Shown here piece after piece: positions 42,549 through 51,033 of a stretch of DNA of 64,000 nt. The stretch spans positions 1-64,000 of the forward strand of contig JAIJTS010000007.1 of assembly GCA_022732885.1 (NCBI GenBank), read 5' to 3'. The first letter of the stretch is position 1. The number at the start of each line of letters is the position of its first letter. The notes under the pieces are model-generated. The model ran no database searches, had not been told where the DNA came from, and saw only the letters and a list, made by a program, of their open reading frames with translations. Origin of the DNA: Atopobium sp. (GTDB lineage Bacteria > Actinomycetota > Coriobacteriia > Coriobacteriales > Atopobiaceae). The translations under genes were made by a program, and so were the position numbers.

Positions 42549-42620
42549 GTCCCTAGCACCGTTCAGTTTACCTACATATACACCCAAGTACTAGTCCTCT
42601 GTATTAGAAAGGAGCGCGTA

Positions 42621-43739
42621 ATGGCAGATCTAAAAGACGTCACACGCGATAGTTGGATTATGAGCACCTTCCCTGAGTGGGGAACTTGGCTCAATGAAGA
42701 GATTGATAACGCTGTAGTAGAGCCAGGCCAGGTAGAGATGTGGTGGCTCGGCTGCGTTGGTATTTGGTTTAAGACTCCTGGTGGAGCAAACGTTGCTGTC
42801 GATTTTTGGGCAGGTAACGGTAAGCGCACCCACGGCAATGGCCTTATGAAGCCTGGTCACCAGATGGCAAATATGGCTGGTGTCCGTGCAATGCAGCCAA
42901 ACCTTCGCAACGTTCCATTTGTTATTGATCCATTTGCTATCAAGAATCTTGATGCTGTTGTAGTAACCCACATTCATCAGGATCATATGTCTAAGGAACT
43001 TGCAGCTCAGGTTATTAATAACAACATGACTACCATTGACGAGAATGGCAAAGAGATTCCAGTTCCATTTATTGGACCTAAGGATGCAGTTGATATTTGG
43101 GTTGGCTGGGGTGTTCCTCGCGAGCAGTGCATTGTTGTTAAGCCTGGCGATCGTATCAAGGTTAAGGACATGGAGATTGTTGCGTACGATTCATTTGACC
43201 GTACCATCATTGTCACCACTACTGATACTACTGAGAATCGCCCAAACCTTTGGGGTAAGTGCCCAATGGATATGGACGAGAAGGCAGTTAACTACCTCTT
43301 TGTCACCCCTGGTGGAAACATCTATCACTCCGGTGACTCTCACTACTCCATTTACTTTGCTAAGCACGGTAAAGACATCGCTAAGGAGTTTGGTGGCGTA
43401 GACGTCTGCTTTGGCGCTTATGGCTGCAACCCAATTGGTATCCAGGACAAGATGGAAGCAACTGATATGCTTCGTATGGCTGAGGCTCTTCAGTCTAAGG
43501 TTGTTATTCCAATTCACCACGATGTTTGGACTAACTTCCAGGCAGACGTCCAGGAGATCAAGGTTCTTTGGGACATGCGTAAAGATCGCCTTGACTACAA
43601 GTTCCACCCATTCTTCTGGGAGGTCGGCGGCCACTACACCTATCCACAGGACAAGGACCGCTTTGCTTACCATCATGACCGTGGCTTCCACGATTGCTTC
43701 GATCACGAGCCAAACGTTCCATTCCGTAGCGTTCTCTAA
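42621..43739 (+). CDS. ulaG: L-ascorbate-6-phosphate lactonase
   Basis: This 372-residue metallo-beta-lactamase-fold enzyme opens the lactone ring of L-ascorbate 6-phosphate to 3-keto-L-gulonate 6-phosphate. The metal motif is H117-I-H119-Q-D121-H122. UlaG features run throughout: WGTWLNEEID, WLGCVGIWFKTPGG, DFWAGNGKRTHGNG, YHSGDSHYS and VCFGAYGCNPIGIQDKM. Length matches E. coli UlaG. ATG 42621 follows AAAGGAG. ulaF starts 12 bases after its stop. Confidence 0.96.
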   Translation: MADLKDVTRDSWIMSTFPEWGTWLNEEIDNAVVEPGQVEMWWLGCVGIWFKTPGGANVAVDFWAGNGKRTHGNGLMKPGHQMANMAGVRAMQPNLRNVPFVIDPFAIKNLDAVVVTHIHQDHMSKELAAQVINNNMTTIDENGKEIPVPFIGPKDAVDIWVGWGVPREQCIVVKPGDRIKVKDMEIVAYDSFDRTIIVTTTDTTENRPNLWGKCPMDMDEKAVNYLFVTPGGNIYHSGDSHYSIYFAKHGKDIAKEFGGVDVCFGAYGCNPIGIQDKMEATDMLRMAEALQSKVVIPIHHDVWTNFQADVQEIKVLWDMRKDRLDYKFHPFFWEVGGHYTYPQDKDRFAYHHDRGFHDCFDHEPNVPFRSVL

Positions 43740-43751
43740 GGAGCACTCTCT

Positions 43752-44453
43752 ATGATGCTTAAAGAGCTTCGTGATGAAGTGTATGAAGCAAACATGGACC
43801 TGCCCAAGCATGGCCTGGTAGTTTTTACCTGGGGTAATGCTTCTGGTCTTGACCGTGAGCGTGGTCTGTTTGTTATCAAGCCATCGGGTGTCTCCTATGA
43901 GAAGCTGAGCCCAGAGAACTTGGTTGTCTGTGATCTTGATGGAAACGTTGTCGAGGGTGAGCTGAATCCATCCTCCGACACTCCAACTCATGCTTGCTTG
44001 TATCGTGCATGGGGCGATAAGATCGGCGGCATTGTTCACACTCACTCAACCCACGCGGTTTCTTGGGCACAGGCAGGACGCTCTATTCCTTGCTATGGCA
44101 CTACACACGCAGATTATTTTTACGGAGATATTCCTTGCGTACGTAGTCTTACTAAGGATGAGGTAGAAAGCGCATACGAGCTTGAGACCGGAAACGTCAT
44201 TGTTGAGGGCTTTGCTAACTTGGACCCAATTGCAGTTCCAGGAACGCTTCTTCACAACCACGGTCCTTTCTCTTGGGGTAAAGATGCGATGGCTGCTGTA
44301 TATCACGCTGTAGTCATCGAGGAGGTTGCTAAGATGGCAACTCTTACCGAGCTCAATAACCCTAAGGTTCAGGAGGCACCTCAGTACCTTCAGGACAAGC
44401 ACTACATGCGCAAGCATGGTCCAAATGCTTACTACGGACAGGGAAATCACTAA
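43752..44453 (+). CDS. ulaF: L-ribulose-5-phosphate 4-epimerase
   Basis: This 233-residue class II aldolase-fold epimerase converts L-ribulose 5-phosphate to D-xylulose 5-phosphate. It has LVVFTWGNASGLDRERGLFVIKPSGVSYEKL, the zinc ligands in GGIVHTHSTHA and in LLHNHGPFSWG, and the TTHADYFYGDIPC segment. It belongs to the AraD/UlaF/SgbE group, and context assigns UlaF. ATG 43752 follows AAGGAG; the adjacent ATG three bases on is an alternative. A clear terminator hairpin follows before ulaE. Confidence 0.93.
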   Translation: MMLKELRDEVYEANMDLPKHGLVVFTWGNASGLDRERGLFVIKPSGVSYEKLSPENLVVCDLDGNVVEGELNPSSDTPTHACLYRAWGDKIGGIVHTHSTHAVSWAQAGRSIPCYGTTHADYFYGDIPCVRSLTKDEVESAYELETGNVIVEGFANLDPIAVPGTLLHNHGPFSWGKDAMAAVYHAVVIEEVAKMATLTELNNPKVQEAPQYLQDKHYMRKHGPNAYYGQGNH

Positions 44454-44484
44454 AGCCTGTTCAGTGAGTAGAATCTGTTTCAGT

Positions 44485-44515
44485 CAGGCGGTCTTTTATA
44501 AGGCCGCCTGTTTTT
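44485..44515 (+). terminator. Rho-independent terminator between ulaF and ulaE
   Basis: A 9-bp stem (CAGGCGGTC with GGCCGCCTG, one G-T pair), a 10-nt loop and TTTTT. It lies 14 bases before ulaE, so ulaE depends on read-through or on a promoter that is not obvious. Confidence 0.85.
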
Positions 44516-44528
44516 AAAAGGAGAAGTT

Positions 44529-45377
44529 ATGTCCAAGTATCAGCTAGGACTATACGAGAAAGCCACTCCAACTGATCTTTCTTGGGAAGAGCGCCTCAGC
44601 GTTGCAGGGGAGTCTGGCTTTGATTATGTTGAGATCTCTGTTGATGAGTCTGATGCTCGTCTTTCTCGCCTTGAATGGACTGGTGATCAGCGCGCAGCGG
44701 TTCGACAGGCAATGGTAAACTCTGGTGTTCGTCTGGGCTCAATGTGCCTTTCTGGTCATCGTAAGTATCCTTTTGGCTCTCGTGATCAGAAAACTCGTGA
44801 GCGTAGTCTTGAGATTATGCAGAAGGCACTTGATCTTGCAGGTGATCTGGGACTTCATACCATCCAGCTCGCTGGCTATGACGTGTACTACGAGGACGGT
44901 GCAGAGGATACTCGTAAGTACTTTGAGGAAAATCTGGCAAAGGCCGTAGAAATGGCTGCTCAGGCAGGCATTGTCATGGGCTTTGAGACCATGGAGACTC
45001 CTTTTATGGATACGGTCGAAAAGGCCATGCACTACGTAAGTCTTATCAACAGCCCTTATCTTGGTGTTTATCCTGATGCCGGTAACCTTACCAATGCATC
45101 GTTTATTTATGGCAACACCGTTGCCGATGATATCGCTCTTGGCGCAGGTCATATTTTTGCTGCACACCTTAAAGAGACTGTTGCTGGCGCTTATCGTGAG
45201 ATTCCATTCTCTACTGGTACTACTGATTACGAGGGTGCTCTGTCTCAGCTTGTGCCACAGGGGGTCAGACGTTTTGTTGCCGAGATGTGGTATACCGGCA
45301 ATGAAAACTGGAAGGAAGACCTGGTCTTTGCTTCTACGTACGTTCGAAGCAAAATTGATAAGGCATTTGAGGGATAA
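44529..45377 (+). CDS. ulaE: L-xylulose-5-phosphate (L-ribulose-5-phosphate) 3-epimerase
   Basis: This 282-residue TIM-barrel epimerase converts L-xylulose 5-phosphate to L-ribulose 5-phosphate. It has the family pattern: LGLYEKATPTDLSWEERL, FDYVEISVDESD, LGSMCLSGHRKYPFGS, IQLAGYDVYYE, GFETMETPFMD (metal Glu), YPDAGNL and FAAHLKET, with a C-terminal AEMWYTGNENW. ATG 44529 follows AAAAGGAGAAG. It is downstream of a terminator-like hairpin. Together with ulaF it completes the path to D-xylulose 5-phosphate, apart from the missing decarboxylase ulaD. Confidence 0.94.
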   Translation: MSKYQLGLYEKATPTDLSWEERLSVAGESGFDYVEISVDESDARLSRLEWTGDQRAAVRQAMVNSGVRLGSMCLSGHRKYPFGSRDQKTRERSLEIMQKALDLAGDLGLHTIQLAGYDVYYEDGAEDTRKYFEENLAKAVEMAAQAGIVMGFETMETPFMDTVEKAMHYVSLINSPYLGVYPDAGNLTNASFIYGNTVADDIALGAGHIFAAHLKETVAGAYREIPFSTGTTDYEGALSQLVPQGVRRFVAEMWYTGNENWKEDLVFASTYVRSKIDKAFEG

Positions 45378-45510
45378 ACAGCCTTTTTACACTTGTTTTT
45401 GGGTTTTTGCTATAGACGGTATTTAAGAATCTGTACAATAGGCATTAGCTCTTTCTTAGTACGACGTACGTTTCCAAACTCGTTTAAGTTTGTACAGGGA
45501 AGGATTACAC

Positions 45511-46191
45511 ATGAAGTTTTTTATTGATACTGCGGATATCGATGAGATTTCTGAAGCTTTAAGCTGGGGCTGCTTAGCAGGTGTTACTACTAACCCATCA
45601 CTGTACGCAAAGATCGGTGGCAAGCTTGCTGACTTTGAGTCTCATATGGTCAAGATTGCTCAGCTTTGCGAAGGTCTTCCTGTTTCTGCTGAGTCAACAG
45701 CAACAACAACCGAGGGTATGATTGAGGAAGGTCGCCATCTGGCTTCTCTTGCTCCAAATATTGTTGTTAAGCTTCCTATCTGTGCAGAGAGCCTTGCTGC
45801 AACTCGTCAGCTTGCTTCTGAGGGAATCCGCGTCAACATGACATTGATTTTCTCGGCTCCTCAAGCTCTTCTTGCTGCAAACGCTGGAGCTCGTTACATT
45901 TCACCATTTGTTGGTCGTTTTGATGATATTGGTGAGGACGGTATTGAGCAGCTTGGAACCGTCGTTCAGTGCATTGAGAATTATGCATGGGATAAAAATG
46001 TTGATCATACGGTAGAGATTATTACGGCTTCTGTTCGTACTCCAAATCACGTAACACAAGCCGCTCTACTTGGAGCTGATATTGCAACTGTTCCATTTGG
46101 AGCTCTGAAAAAGTGCCTGAAGCATCCTCTGACCGATGCTGGCCTCAAGTCTTTTGAAGCAGACTGGGAAAAGGTTAAGGCTCAGCAATAA
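45511..46191 (+). CDS. Transaldolase, small TalC/FSA type
   Basis: This 226-residue decameric-type TIM-barrel enzyme has the Schiff-base Lys87 in IVVKLPI. In small transaldolases a Phe after the SP of the SPFVGR segment goes with transaldolase activity and a Tyr with fructose-6-phosphate aldolase activity. Here it is Phe133, so transaldolase is the better call (established family rule, applied by eye). ATG 45511 follows GGGAAGGA. It lies 133 bp after ulaE, with TACAAT (45436) as a possible -10, and 56 bases before the split transketolase, from which a strong terminator separates it. Confidence 0.9.
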   Translation: MKFFIDTADIDEISEALSWGCLAGVTTNPSLYAKIGGKLADFESHMVKIAQLCEGLPVSAESTATTTEGMIEEGRHLASLAPNIVVKLPICAESLAATRQLASEGIRVNMTLIFSAPQALLAANAGARYISPFVGRFDDIGEDGIEQLGTVVQCIENYAWDKNVDHTVEIITASVRTPNHVTQAALLGADIATVPFGALKKCLKHPLTDAGLKSFEADWEKVKAQQ

Positions 46192-46199
46192 TAGTGATG

Positions 46200-46234
46200 A
46201 AGTACGCCCAACCAAGGTTGGGCGTACTTGTTTT
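46200..46234 (+). terminator. Rho-independent terminator after the transaldolase gene
   Basis: A 14-bp stem (AAGTACGCCCAACC with GGTTGGGCGTACTT), a minimal loop and a T-run. It sits 14 bases before the transketolase start and may attenuate it. Confidence 0.88.
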
Positions 46235-46247
46235 AGAGAGGATAAGA

Positions 46248-47177
46248 ATGGGAACATCTGCATTACCTGAGCGTAATCTTACTGATGATGAGCTCAAACT
46301 TGCAGCCAATACGCTAAGACGTGACGTCATTGATATGCTTGAGAAAAGCAAGTCGGGTCATCCCGGTGGCTCATTGAGCGCGGCAGATATTGTGGTTACA
46401 TTGTTCTTCTCGGGAGTGATGAAGTACAACCACAATAATCCAGAAGACCACACCGAGGATAGGTTTTTCCTGTCCAAAGGTCACGTGGCCCCTGTGCTGT
46501 ATGCTGCGTACCACCTGCTTGATTGGCTCCATGATGAGGATATGGTTACTCTCCGTCAACTTGGTAGTCGTCTGCAGGGTCATCCAGATTGCCACGCATG
46601 TCCTGGTATTGAGGTTTGCTCTGGTTCTTTGGGCCAGGGCCTCTCGGTAGCAGCAGGATGCGCTCTGGGCCTCTCTTTAGACGCTCTAGCAAGCGGCGAG
46701 CGCGCCAAGAAGGTCTTTGTCCTTCTGGGCGATGGCGAGCTGCAGGAGGGCTCTAACTGGGAGGCATGCATGTTTGCGGCTCACCAGAAGCTAGATAACC
46801 TTATTGCCATTGTTGATCTTAATAACTTACAGATTGACGGCCATGTAACTGACGTGTGTTCTCTGGGCGATATTGACGAGAAGTTCCGTTCTTTTGGTTG
46901 GAATGTATTGCGTGTTAATGGTCACGAGGTGACTGAGGTGCGCCAGGCACTTCTCGCTGCACGAGATGGTCGTGAGGCAGGAAACACCGCACCTACCGTA
47001 GTCATTTGTCAGACTGTTAAAGGCAAGGGTGTCTCGTTTATGGAGGATAAGGCATCCTGGCATGGTAATGCTCCTTCAGCTGAGCAGGCTGATCTTGCGC
47101 GAGAAGAACTTGATGCTGCAAGAGAGCTTCTTTTGATTGATCTTCAGACTGAAGGTAAGGAGGTTGCCAATGTCTAG
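46248..47177 (+). CDS. Transketolase, N-terminal (TPP-binding) subunit
   Basis: This 309-residue half of a split transketolase carries the thiamine-pyrophosphate domain: KSGHPGGSLSAADIVVTLFF, FFLSKGHVAPVLYA, HPD and CSGSLGQGLSVAAG, then GDGELQEGSNWEACMFA...VDLNNLQIDG, the metal/TPP motif. The other half is in the next gene. Split transketolases are frequent in anaerobic Firmicutes and Coriobacteria. ATG 46248 follows GAGAGGATAAGA; earlier in-frame codons fall in the terminator hairpin. Its last eight bases (ATGTCTAG) overlap the partner gene, so both subunits are made together. Confidence 0.94.
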   Translation: MGTSALPERNLTDDELKLAANTLRRDVIDMLEKSKSGHPGGSLSAADIVVTLFFSGVMKYNHNNPEDHTEDRFFLSKGHVAPVLYAAYHLLDWLHDEDMVTLRQLGSRLQGHPDCHACPGIEVCSGSLGQGLSVAAGCALGLSLDALASGERAKKVFVLLGDGELQEGSNWEACMFAAHQKLDNLIAIVDLNNLQIDGHVTDVCSLGDIDEKFRSFGWNVLRVNGHEVTEVRQALLAARDGREAGNTAPTVVICQTVKGKGVSFMEDKASWHGNAPSAEQADLAREELDAARELLLIDLQTEGKEVANV

Positions 47178-48096
47178 AGCAACTCGTGAGGCATACGGTC
47201 AGACTCTTGTTGAGCTGGTAAATGAGGGCCACGATATTGTTGCTGTTGATGCAGATCTTGCTGGCTCCACTAAGCTTGCTGACCTCCAGAAGGCCTTCCC
47301 CCAGCGTATGGTTGACGTGGGTATTGCCGAGCAGAACATGGTAGGTATTGCGTCAGGACTTTCGCTCACAGGACGTACCGTGTTTACCGGCTCGTTTGCC
47401 GTGTTTGCTACTGGTCGTGCCTATGATCAGATTAGAAATACCGTGTGCGACTCTGGTCTTAATGTAAAGATTTGTCCAACGCATGCAGGTATTACGGTAG
47501 GAGAGGACGGCGCCACCCACCAGTCTCTTGAAGACATTGGCATGATGCGAGCCTTGCCTCAGATGCGTGTGCTTGTTCCTGCAGACTACAACGCTACTAG
47601 GGCAGCGCTTAGACTTGCCGCTGAAGCCGATGGCCCCTTCTACGTGCGCATGGGTCGCCACAAGGTTGCTGACATCTACGATGAGTCTTTCAAGGGAGGC
47701 CTGCCTTTTGCAAACGTCCTGCGTGAGGGTACCGACGTTACCATTGCTGCCTGCGGTGTTGAGGTTGCTCAGGCACTTGCAGCCGCAGATTTGCTGGCAG
47801 AGGAGAAGATCTCTGCCGAGGTCATTGACGTGTTCTCCATTAAGCCTTTGGACGAGGAAGTTATTTTGGCATCTGCCGAGAAGACCCGTCATGTGGTAAC
47901 CGTTGAGGAGCACAACATTGCAACAGGTCTTGGAGCTGCTGTTGCTGAGCTATTAGCCGAGCAGTTGCCTACGCCTATGCGCTTTGCTGGCATGCGAACT
48001 TTTGGCACTTCTGCTCCTGGTGATGTTTTGCTTTCGCACTTTGGGCTAGATGCTGAGGGCATTGCTGCTCGCGTTAGAGAGTTTTTACTCTCGTAG
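47170..48096 (+). CDS. Transketolase, C-terminal subunit
   Basis: This 308-residue partner of the previous gene comprises the pyrimidine-binding domain and the C-terminal domain. Visible features are DADLAGSTKL, the catalytic Glu in RMVDVGIAEQNMVGIA, CPTHAGITVGEDGATHQSLEDI, FYVRMGRHKV, and TVEEHNIATGLG. ATG 47170 follows AAGGAGG within the 3' end of the first subunit, with an 8-base overlap. Together the two subunits move two-carbon units between xylulose 5-phosphate and other sugar phosphates, the exit of the ascorbate route. Confidence 0.94.
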   Translation: MSRATREAYGQTLVELVNEGHDIVAVDADLAGSTKLADLQKAFPQRMVDVGIAEQNMVGIASGLSLTGRTVFTGSFAVFATGRAYDQIRNTVCDSGLNVKICPTHAGITVGEDGATHQSLEDIGMMRALPQMRVLVPADYNATRAALRLAAEADGPFYVRMGRHKVADIYDESFKGGLPFANVLREGTDVTIAACGVEVAQALAAADLLAEEKISAEVIDVFSIKPLDEEVILASAEKTRHVVTVEEHNIATGLGAAVAELLAEQLPTPMRFAGMRTFGTSAPGDVLLSHFGLDAEGIAARVREFLLS

Positions 48097-48142
48097 TTTT
48101 GTCATATTTCGATGACAAATACAATTAAAGGCGGGATGAAAT

Positions 48143-49048
48143 TTGAAAGGGAATTCTTTAGGAGAGGTTATCTATTCTATTCGTCATAGTAAAGGTTTGA
48201 CGCAGGAGCAGCTTGCAGAGGGCATTTGTTCTCCGGTTTCTCTTTCCAGAATTGAAAATGGCCGACAAATGCCCTCAAAGGTAATTTTGGATGCATTGTT
48301 GAGCAGACTTGGGGCGAGTACTTATCAACTTTGTGACATTTTTTATCAAAGTGATTGCCAACGCAGCTTTAATGAAATAGTAAGACGAGCAAGTCTGCTT
48401 ATAGAAGTAGGAAAAATTCAACAGGGCTTATCCTTATTGAAGGGCTTGAATGAAAATGATGCATCTAGTGCATTAGAACGACAGTCAGTTCTGCTTGTAC
48501 AGGCAGCTGCACTACTTAAGCAGAATAAGAACCCCGAAGATTCATGCGCTAAGTTATATGAGGCTTTGAAGTGTACAAAGCCTCATATTGATTTATCTGA
48601 TTTCCGACATGAACTTTTATCTCCTATTGAAGCAGAAATAATAGGTTTGATGGTTGTGGCATTTCAACAAAAGAAAGCCTGTATTGAGGCCATCCGAATA
48701 GGAGAAGAACTTGCAAAAAACCTTTCTATTCAACAAACGAGCAACAATGACTTTATGCTTGTTCGTATTAACCTTGAGGTTAATATATCTTCATGCTTAG
48801 ATCTTGAGGGAAGGTTTGAAGAGGCTGCTCAGCATGCGTATCTAGCAAGAGATTTAAGTATTGAAAGCCATGAACAGATACTTTTACCGGTGATTTTTTA
48901 TTTAATTGCTCGATCTGAATTTCGGAGTGGAGATGTTGAGAAGGCACGCTCAATAATGCAGACAATTATTCCGTATATGGAACTTATTGGTCAATATGAT
49001 AATGCGGAAATGGTGCGTGCCTTTATTAAAGAAAATCTAAGCGCTTAA
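48143..49048 (+). CDS. HTH-XRE regulator with TPR-like C-terminal domain (RRNPP/Rgg-like)
   Basis: A 301-residue protein. The N-terminus (about 6-62) is an XRE helix-turn-helix: LGEVIYSIRHSKGLTQEQLAEGICSPVSLSRIENGRQMPSK. The remaining ~230 residues are helical with TPR-like spacing (for example RRASLLIEVGKIQQGLSLLKGL, and FEEAAQHAYLARDLSIES). This layout resembles Rgg, PlcR and PrgX regulators that sense peptides, and other HTH-TPR regulators without peptide sensing. Start TTG 48143 follows GGCGGGA; no ATG fits the frame. It sits 187 bp upstream of an ABC exporter. No short pheromone gene is evident, so peptide control is only a hypothesis. Confidence 0.82.
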   Translation: MKGNSLGEVIYSIRHSKGLTQEQLAEGICSPVSLSRIENGRQMPSKVILDALLSRLGASTYQLCDIFYQSDCQRSFNEIVRRASLLIEVGKIQQGLSLLKGLNENDASSALERQSVLLVQAAALLKQNKNPEDSCAKLYEALKCTKPHIDLSDFRHELLSPIEAEIIGLMVVAFQQKKACIEAIRIGEELAKNLSIQQTSNNDFMLVRINLEVNISSCLDLEGRFEEAAQHAYLARDLSIESHEQILLPVIFYLIARSEFRSGDVEKARSIMQTIIPYMELIGQYDNAEMVRAFIKENLSA

Positions 49049-49187
49049 AGACAGTAAGTAAGGCATTCTATAGTTCTTATTACCAAAAGTTAAAATTTTT
49101 ACGTGTCATTTTCATTATTTTGAAATTTTGCATAGATACTTAACATCTGAGGTAATACAAGAATTTTCACGAAATGTTATGGATAAC

Positions 49188-49231
49188 CTCCTCTTTTTTC
49201 GAGATGATGTGCTCATCAAAGAGAAGAGGAG
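49188..49231 (+). promoter_or_regulatory. Hairpin masking the ribosome binding site of the ABC exporter gene
   Basis: CTCCTCTT (49188-49195) pairs perfectly with AAGAGGAG (49224-49231), which contains the Shine-Dalgarno of the ABC gene starting at 49236. Within the loop GATGA (49203-49207) pairs with TCATC (49213-49217). The folded mRNA would hide the ribosome site, so translation may require melting, a protein or another RNA. Confidence 0.6.
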
Positions 49232-49235
49232 TGGA

Positions 49236-50861
49236 ATGAAAAATATAAAGTATCTTTTAAAGAATGCTGGTAAATGGAATGTAATCATTTTTGTACTAGT
49301 GCAAATTGTGAGTTCTTGTGTTGTTGCTGGTGTGGCTCTTTTATTAAGTGCACTTCTCAATACAGTTTCTGAAGTTATTATTTCAGGAGATATTGCTCGG
49401 TTACTTCAATTTATAGGTCTATGTTGTATATATGCTATAGCGACTGGCATTCTTTTTATATTACTGGGATACGTGCGTGCCCGTCTGGTTTGTGACTCCG
49501 TAATTAAGATGAGAAATTCTGCAGTAAAAGCTTATTTGAGCAGAAAAAATACTGAAGATATGAATGAGAACAGCGCTGAGTTTCTTTCTCTTTTAAGTCA
49601 GAATATGGATACCATTGAAAAAGATTGGCTTAACGGATTGCTTGATGCATTTGCTTCATGCTGCGAAATTATTATTGCAAGCCTCTTACTCTTGTACATT
49701 AATCCAATAGTGGCAGTGATTTCGATACTTGTGATGGCAATTCCAACAATAATTCCTGGAGTATTTTCAAAAAAACTCGCACAAAGCCAAGAGGAAATCG
49801 TAACAAATACGGTTTCCTACAACGGACAGATTCGCGATATATCACTTGGATTTGATGTCATTAAATCATTCCACAAAGAAAGTAACTTTACAGATCGACA
49901 TTTGTTAGCTGCACAGGGATTGGAAGGAAAAAAAGCACATTTATCTGAGATTACAGCGCTTATATCTGGACTTGTTACAACAATTTCCGTTTCATCTCAA
50001 TTTATCATTATGGGAATAACGGGTATTTTTGCAGTGCAAGGTCTTGTTTCTCTTGGCAGCGTTGTGGCTGTGACCCAGCTGTCTGGTCAGGTAATTACGC
50101 CAGCTTCAACATTTGCTTCATTGCTTGGTAAAGTTAAGGCAGCTTATCCTGTTCTGAAGATAGTCATGCGCGACGACGAAGAAACTCCGCTTGACGATAA
50201 GGCACGGTATCGTGATATAAAACATGAAATTGAACTCAAAAACGTTACGTATAGGTATCCAGGCTCAATTTCCGGAGTGTCTAAGATATCCGCGCACTTT
50301 GAGGCCGGAAAGAAGTATGCGATTATCGGGAAAAGTGGAAGTGGAAAGAGCACGCTTTTAAAACTGATTTCAGGTCAAATAAAACCTCAAGGTGGAGACA
50401 TTTTAATTGACGGTTTAAAAAATATTTCATGTAATCCAGCAGTAATTCATCAAAATGTGTATTTGTTTGACGATACGCTAAAAAATAACATTACATTCGG
50501 AAGCTCATATAAGGATGAGCAAATCGATGAAGTTATTAAAAAATCTGGTTTATCTGAGGTAGTTGCGGCTCTCCCAAAAGGACTTGATACTCTAGTAGAA
50601 GAGAACGGAAAGCGCTTCTCAGGAGGTGAGAGGCAAAGAATAGCTATTGCGCGAGCCTTACTGTATGGAAAGAAATTACTGCTTGTTGATGAAGCTACAT
50701 CTGCGCTGGATGCACACATGGCTTCTGAGGTCGAAAATAACCTGCTAAGTCTAAGCGGAGTTACCATGATTGAAATAACCCATCATTTCAACATTGCACA
50801 ACAATCAAAGTATGATGCTGTTTTTGAAATGACCCCAAGCGGGCTTTTGGAAAGAAAATAA
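49236..50861 (+). CDS. ABC exporter half-transporter, membrane plus ATPase domains
   Basis: This 541-residue fused half-transporter has six membrane helices (about 1-310) and a C-terminal ATPase: Walker A IGKSGSGKST (~365), Q-loop HQNVYLFDD, signature SGGERQ (~462), LLLVDEATSALD, and H-loop THHF. It would act as a homodimer exporting a peptide, drug or lipid. There is no peptidase C39 domain, so it does not mature a bacteriocin by itself. ATG 49236 follows AGAGGAG, which is masked by a hairpin. It is paired with the HTH-TPR regulator upstream. This gene and its regulator are richer in A+T than the flanking metabolic genes. No RiPP precursor or modification enzyme was seen. Confidence 0.9.
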   Translation: MKNIKYLLKNAGKWNVIIFVLVQIVSSCVVAGVALLLSALLNTVSEVIISGDIARLLQFIGLCCIYAIATGILFILLGYVRARLVCDSVIKMRNSAVKAYLSRKNTEDMNENSAEFLSLLSQNMDTIEKDWLNGLLDAFASCCEIIIASLLLLYINPIVAVISILVMAIPTIIPGVFSKKLAQSQEEIVTNTVSYNGQIRDISLGFDVIKSFHKESNFTDRHLLAAQGLEGKKAHLSEITALISGLVTTISVSSQFIIMGITGIFAVQGLVSLGSVVAVTQLSGQVITPASTFASLLGKVKAAYPVLKIVMRDDEETPLDDKARYRDIKHEIELKNVTYRYPGSISGVSKISAHFEAGKKYAIIGKSGSGKSTLLKLISGQIKPQGGDILIDGLKNISCNPAVIHQNVYLFDDTLKNNITFGSSYKDEQIDEVIKKSGLSEVVAALPKGLDTLVEENGKRFSGGERQRIAIARALLYGKKLLLVDEATSALDAHMASEVENNLLSLSGVTMIEITHHFNIAQQSKYDAVFEMTPSGLLERK

Positions 50862-50944
50862 TAGGTGCGGCTGAATAAGTTTGTGATAAATACCTTTAAG
50901 TTCAAGTGCGCTTTACCAAAAATAGTAACGGTGAAGAATATGAG

Positions 50945-50975
50945 AAAACCCCAGCTGCTTTAACAGCTGGGGTTG
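50945..50975. terminator. Bidirectional terminator between the ABC exporter gene and nfnB
   Basis: An 11-bp perfect stem (AACCCCAGCTG with CAGCTGGGGTT) and a 6-nt loop. The minus-strand reading has TTTTC after it (serving nfnB), and the plus strand has TTGTG...TTGTT. Confidence 0.8.
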
Positions 50976-51033
50976 TGCTTGTTACGAAATAAAAACGGAG
51001 AATCTAAAGCGCGAACCGTCGATTATCCGTCGA

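Noticed and set aside
45511..46191. Fructose-6-phosphate aldolase as the main call
   Set aside because: The discriminating residue is Phe133 (transaldolase-like) rather than Tyr, so transaldolase is preferred.
49049..49235. A pheromone-like peptide gene between the HTH-TPR regulator and the ABC exporter
   Set aside because: The only open stretch is an in-frame extension of the ABC gene; no separate short frame with a ribosome site was found.
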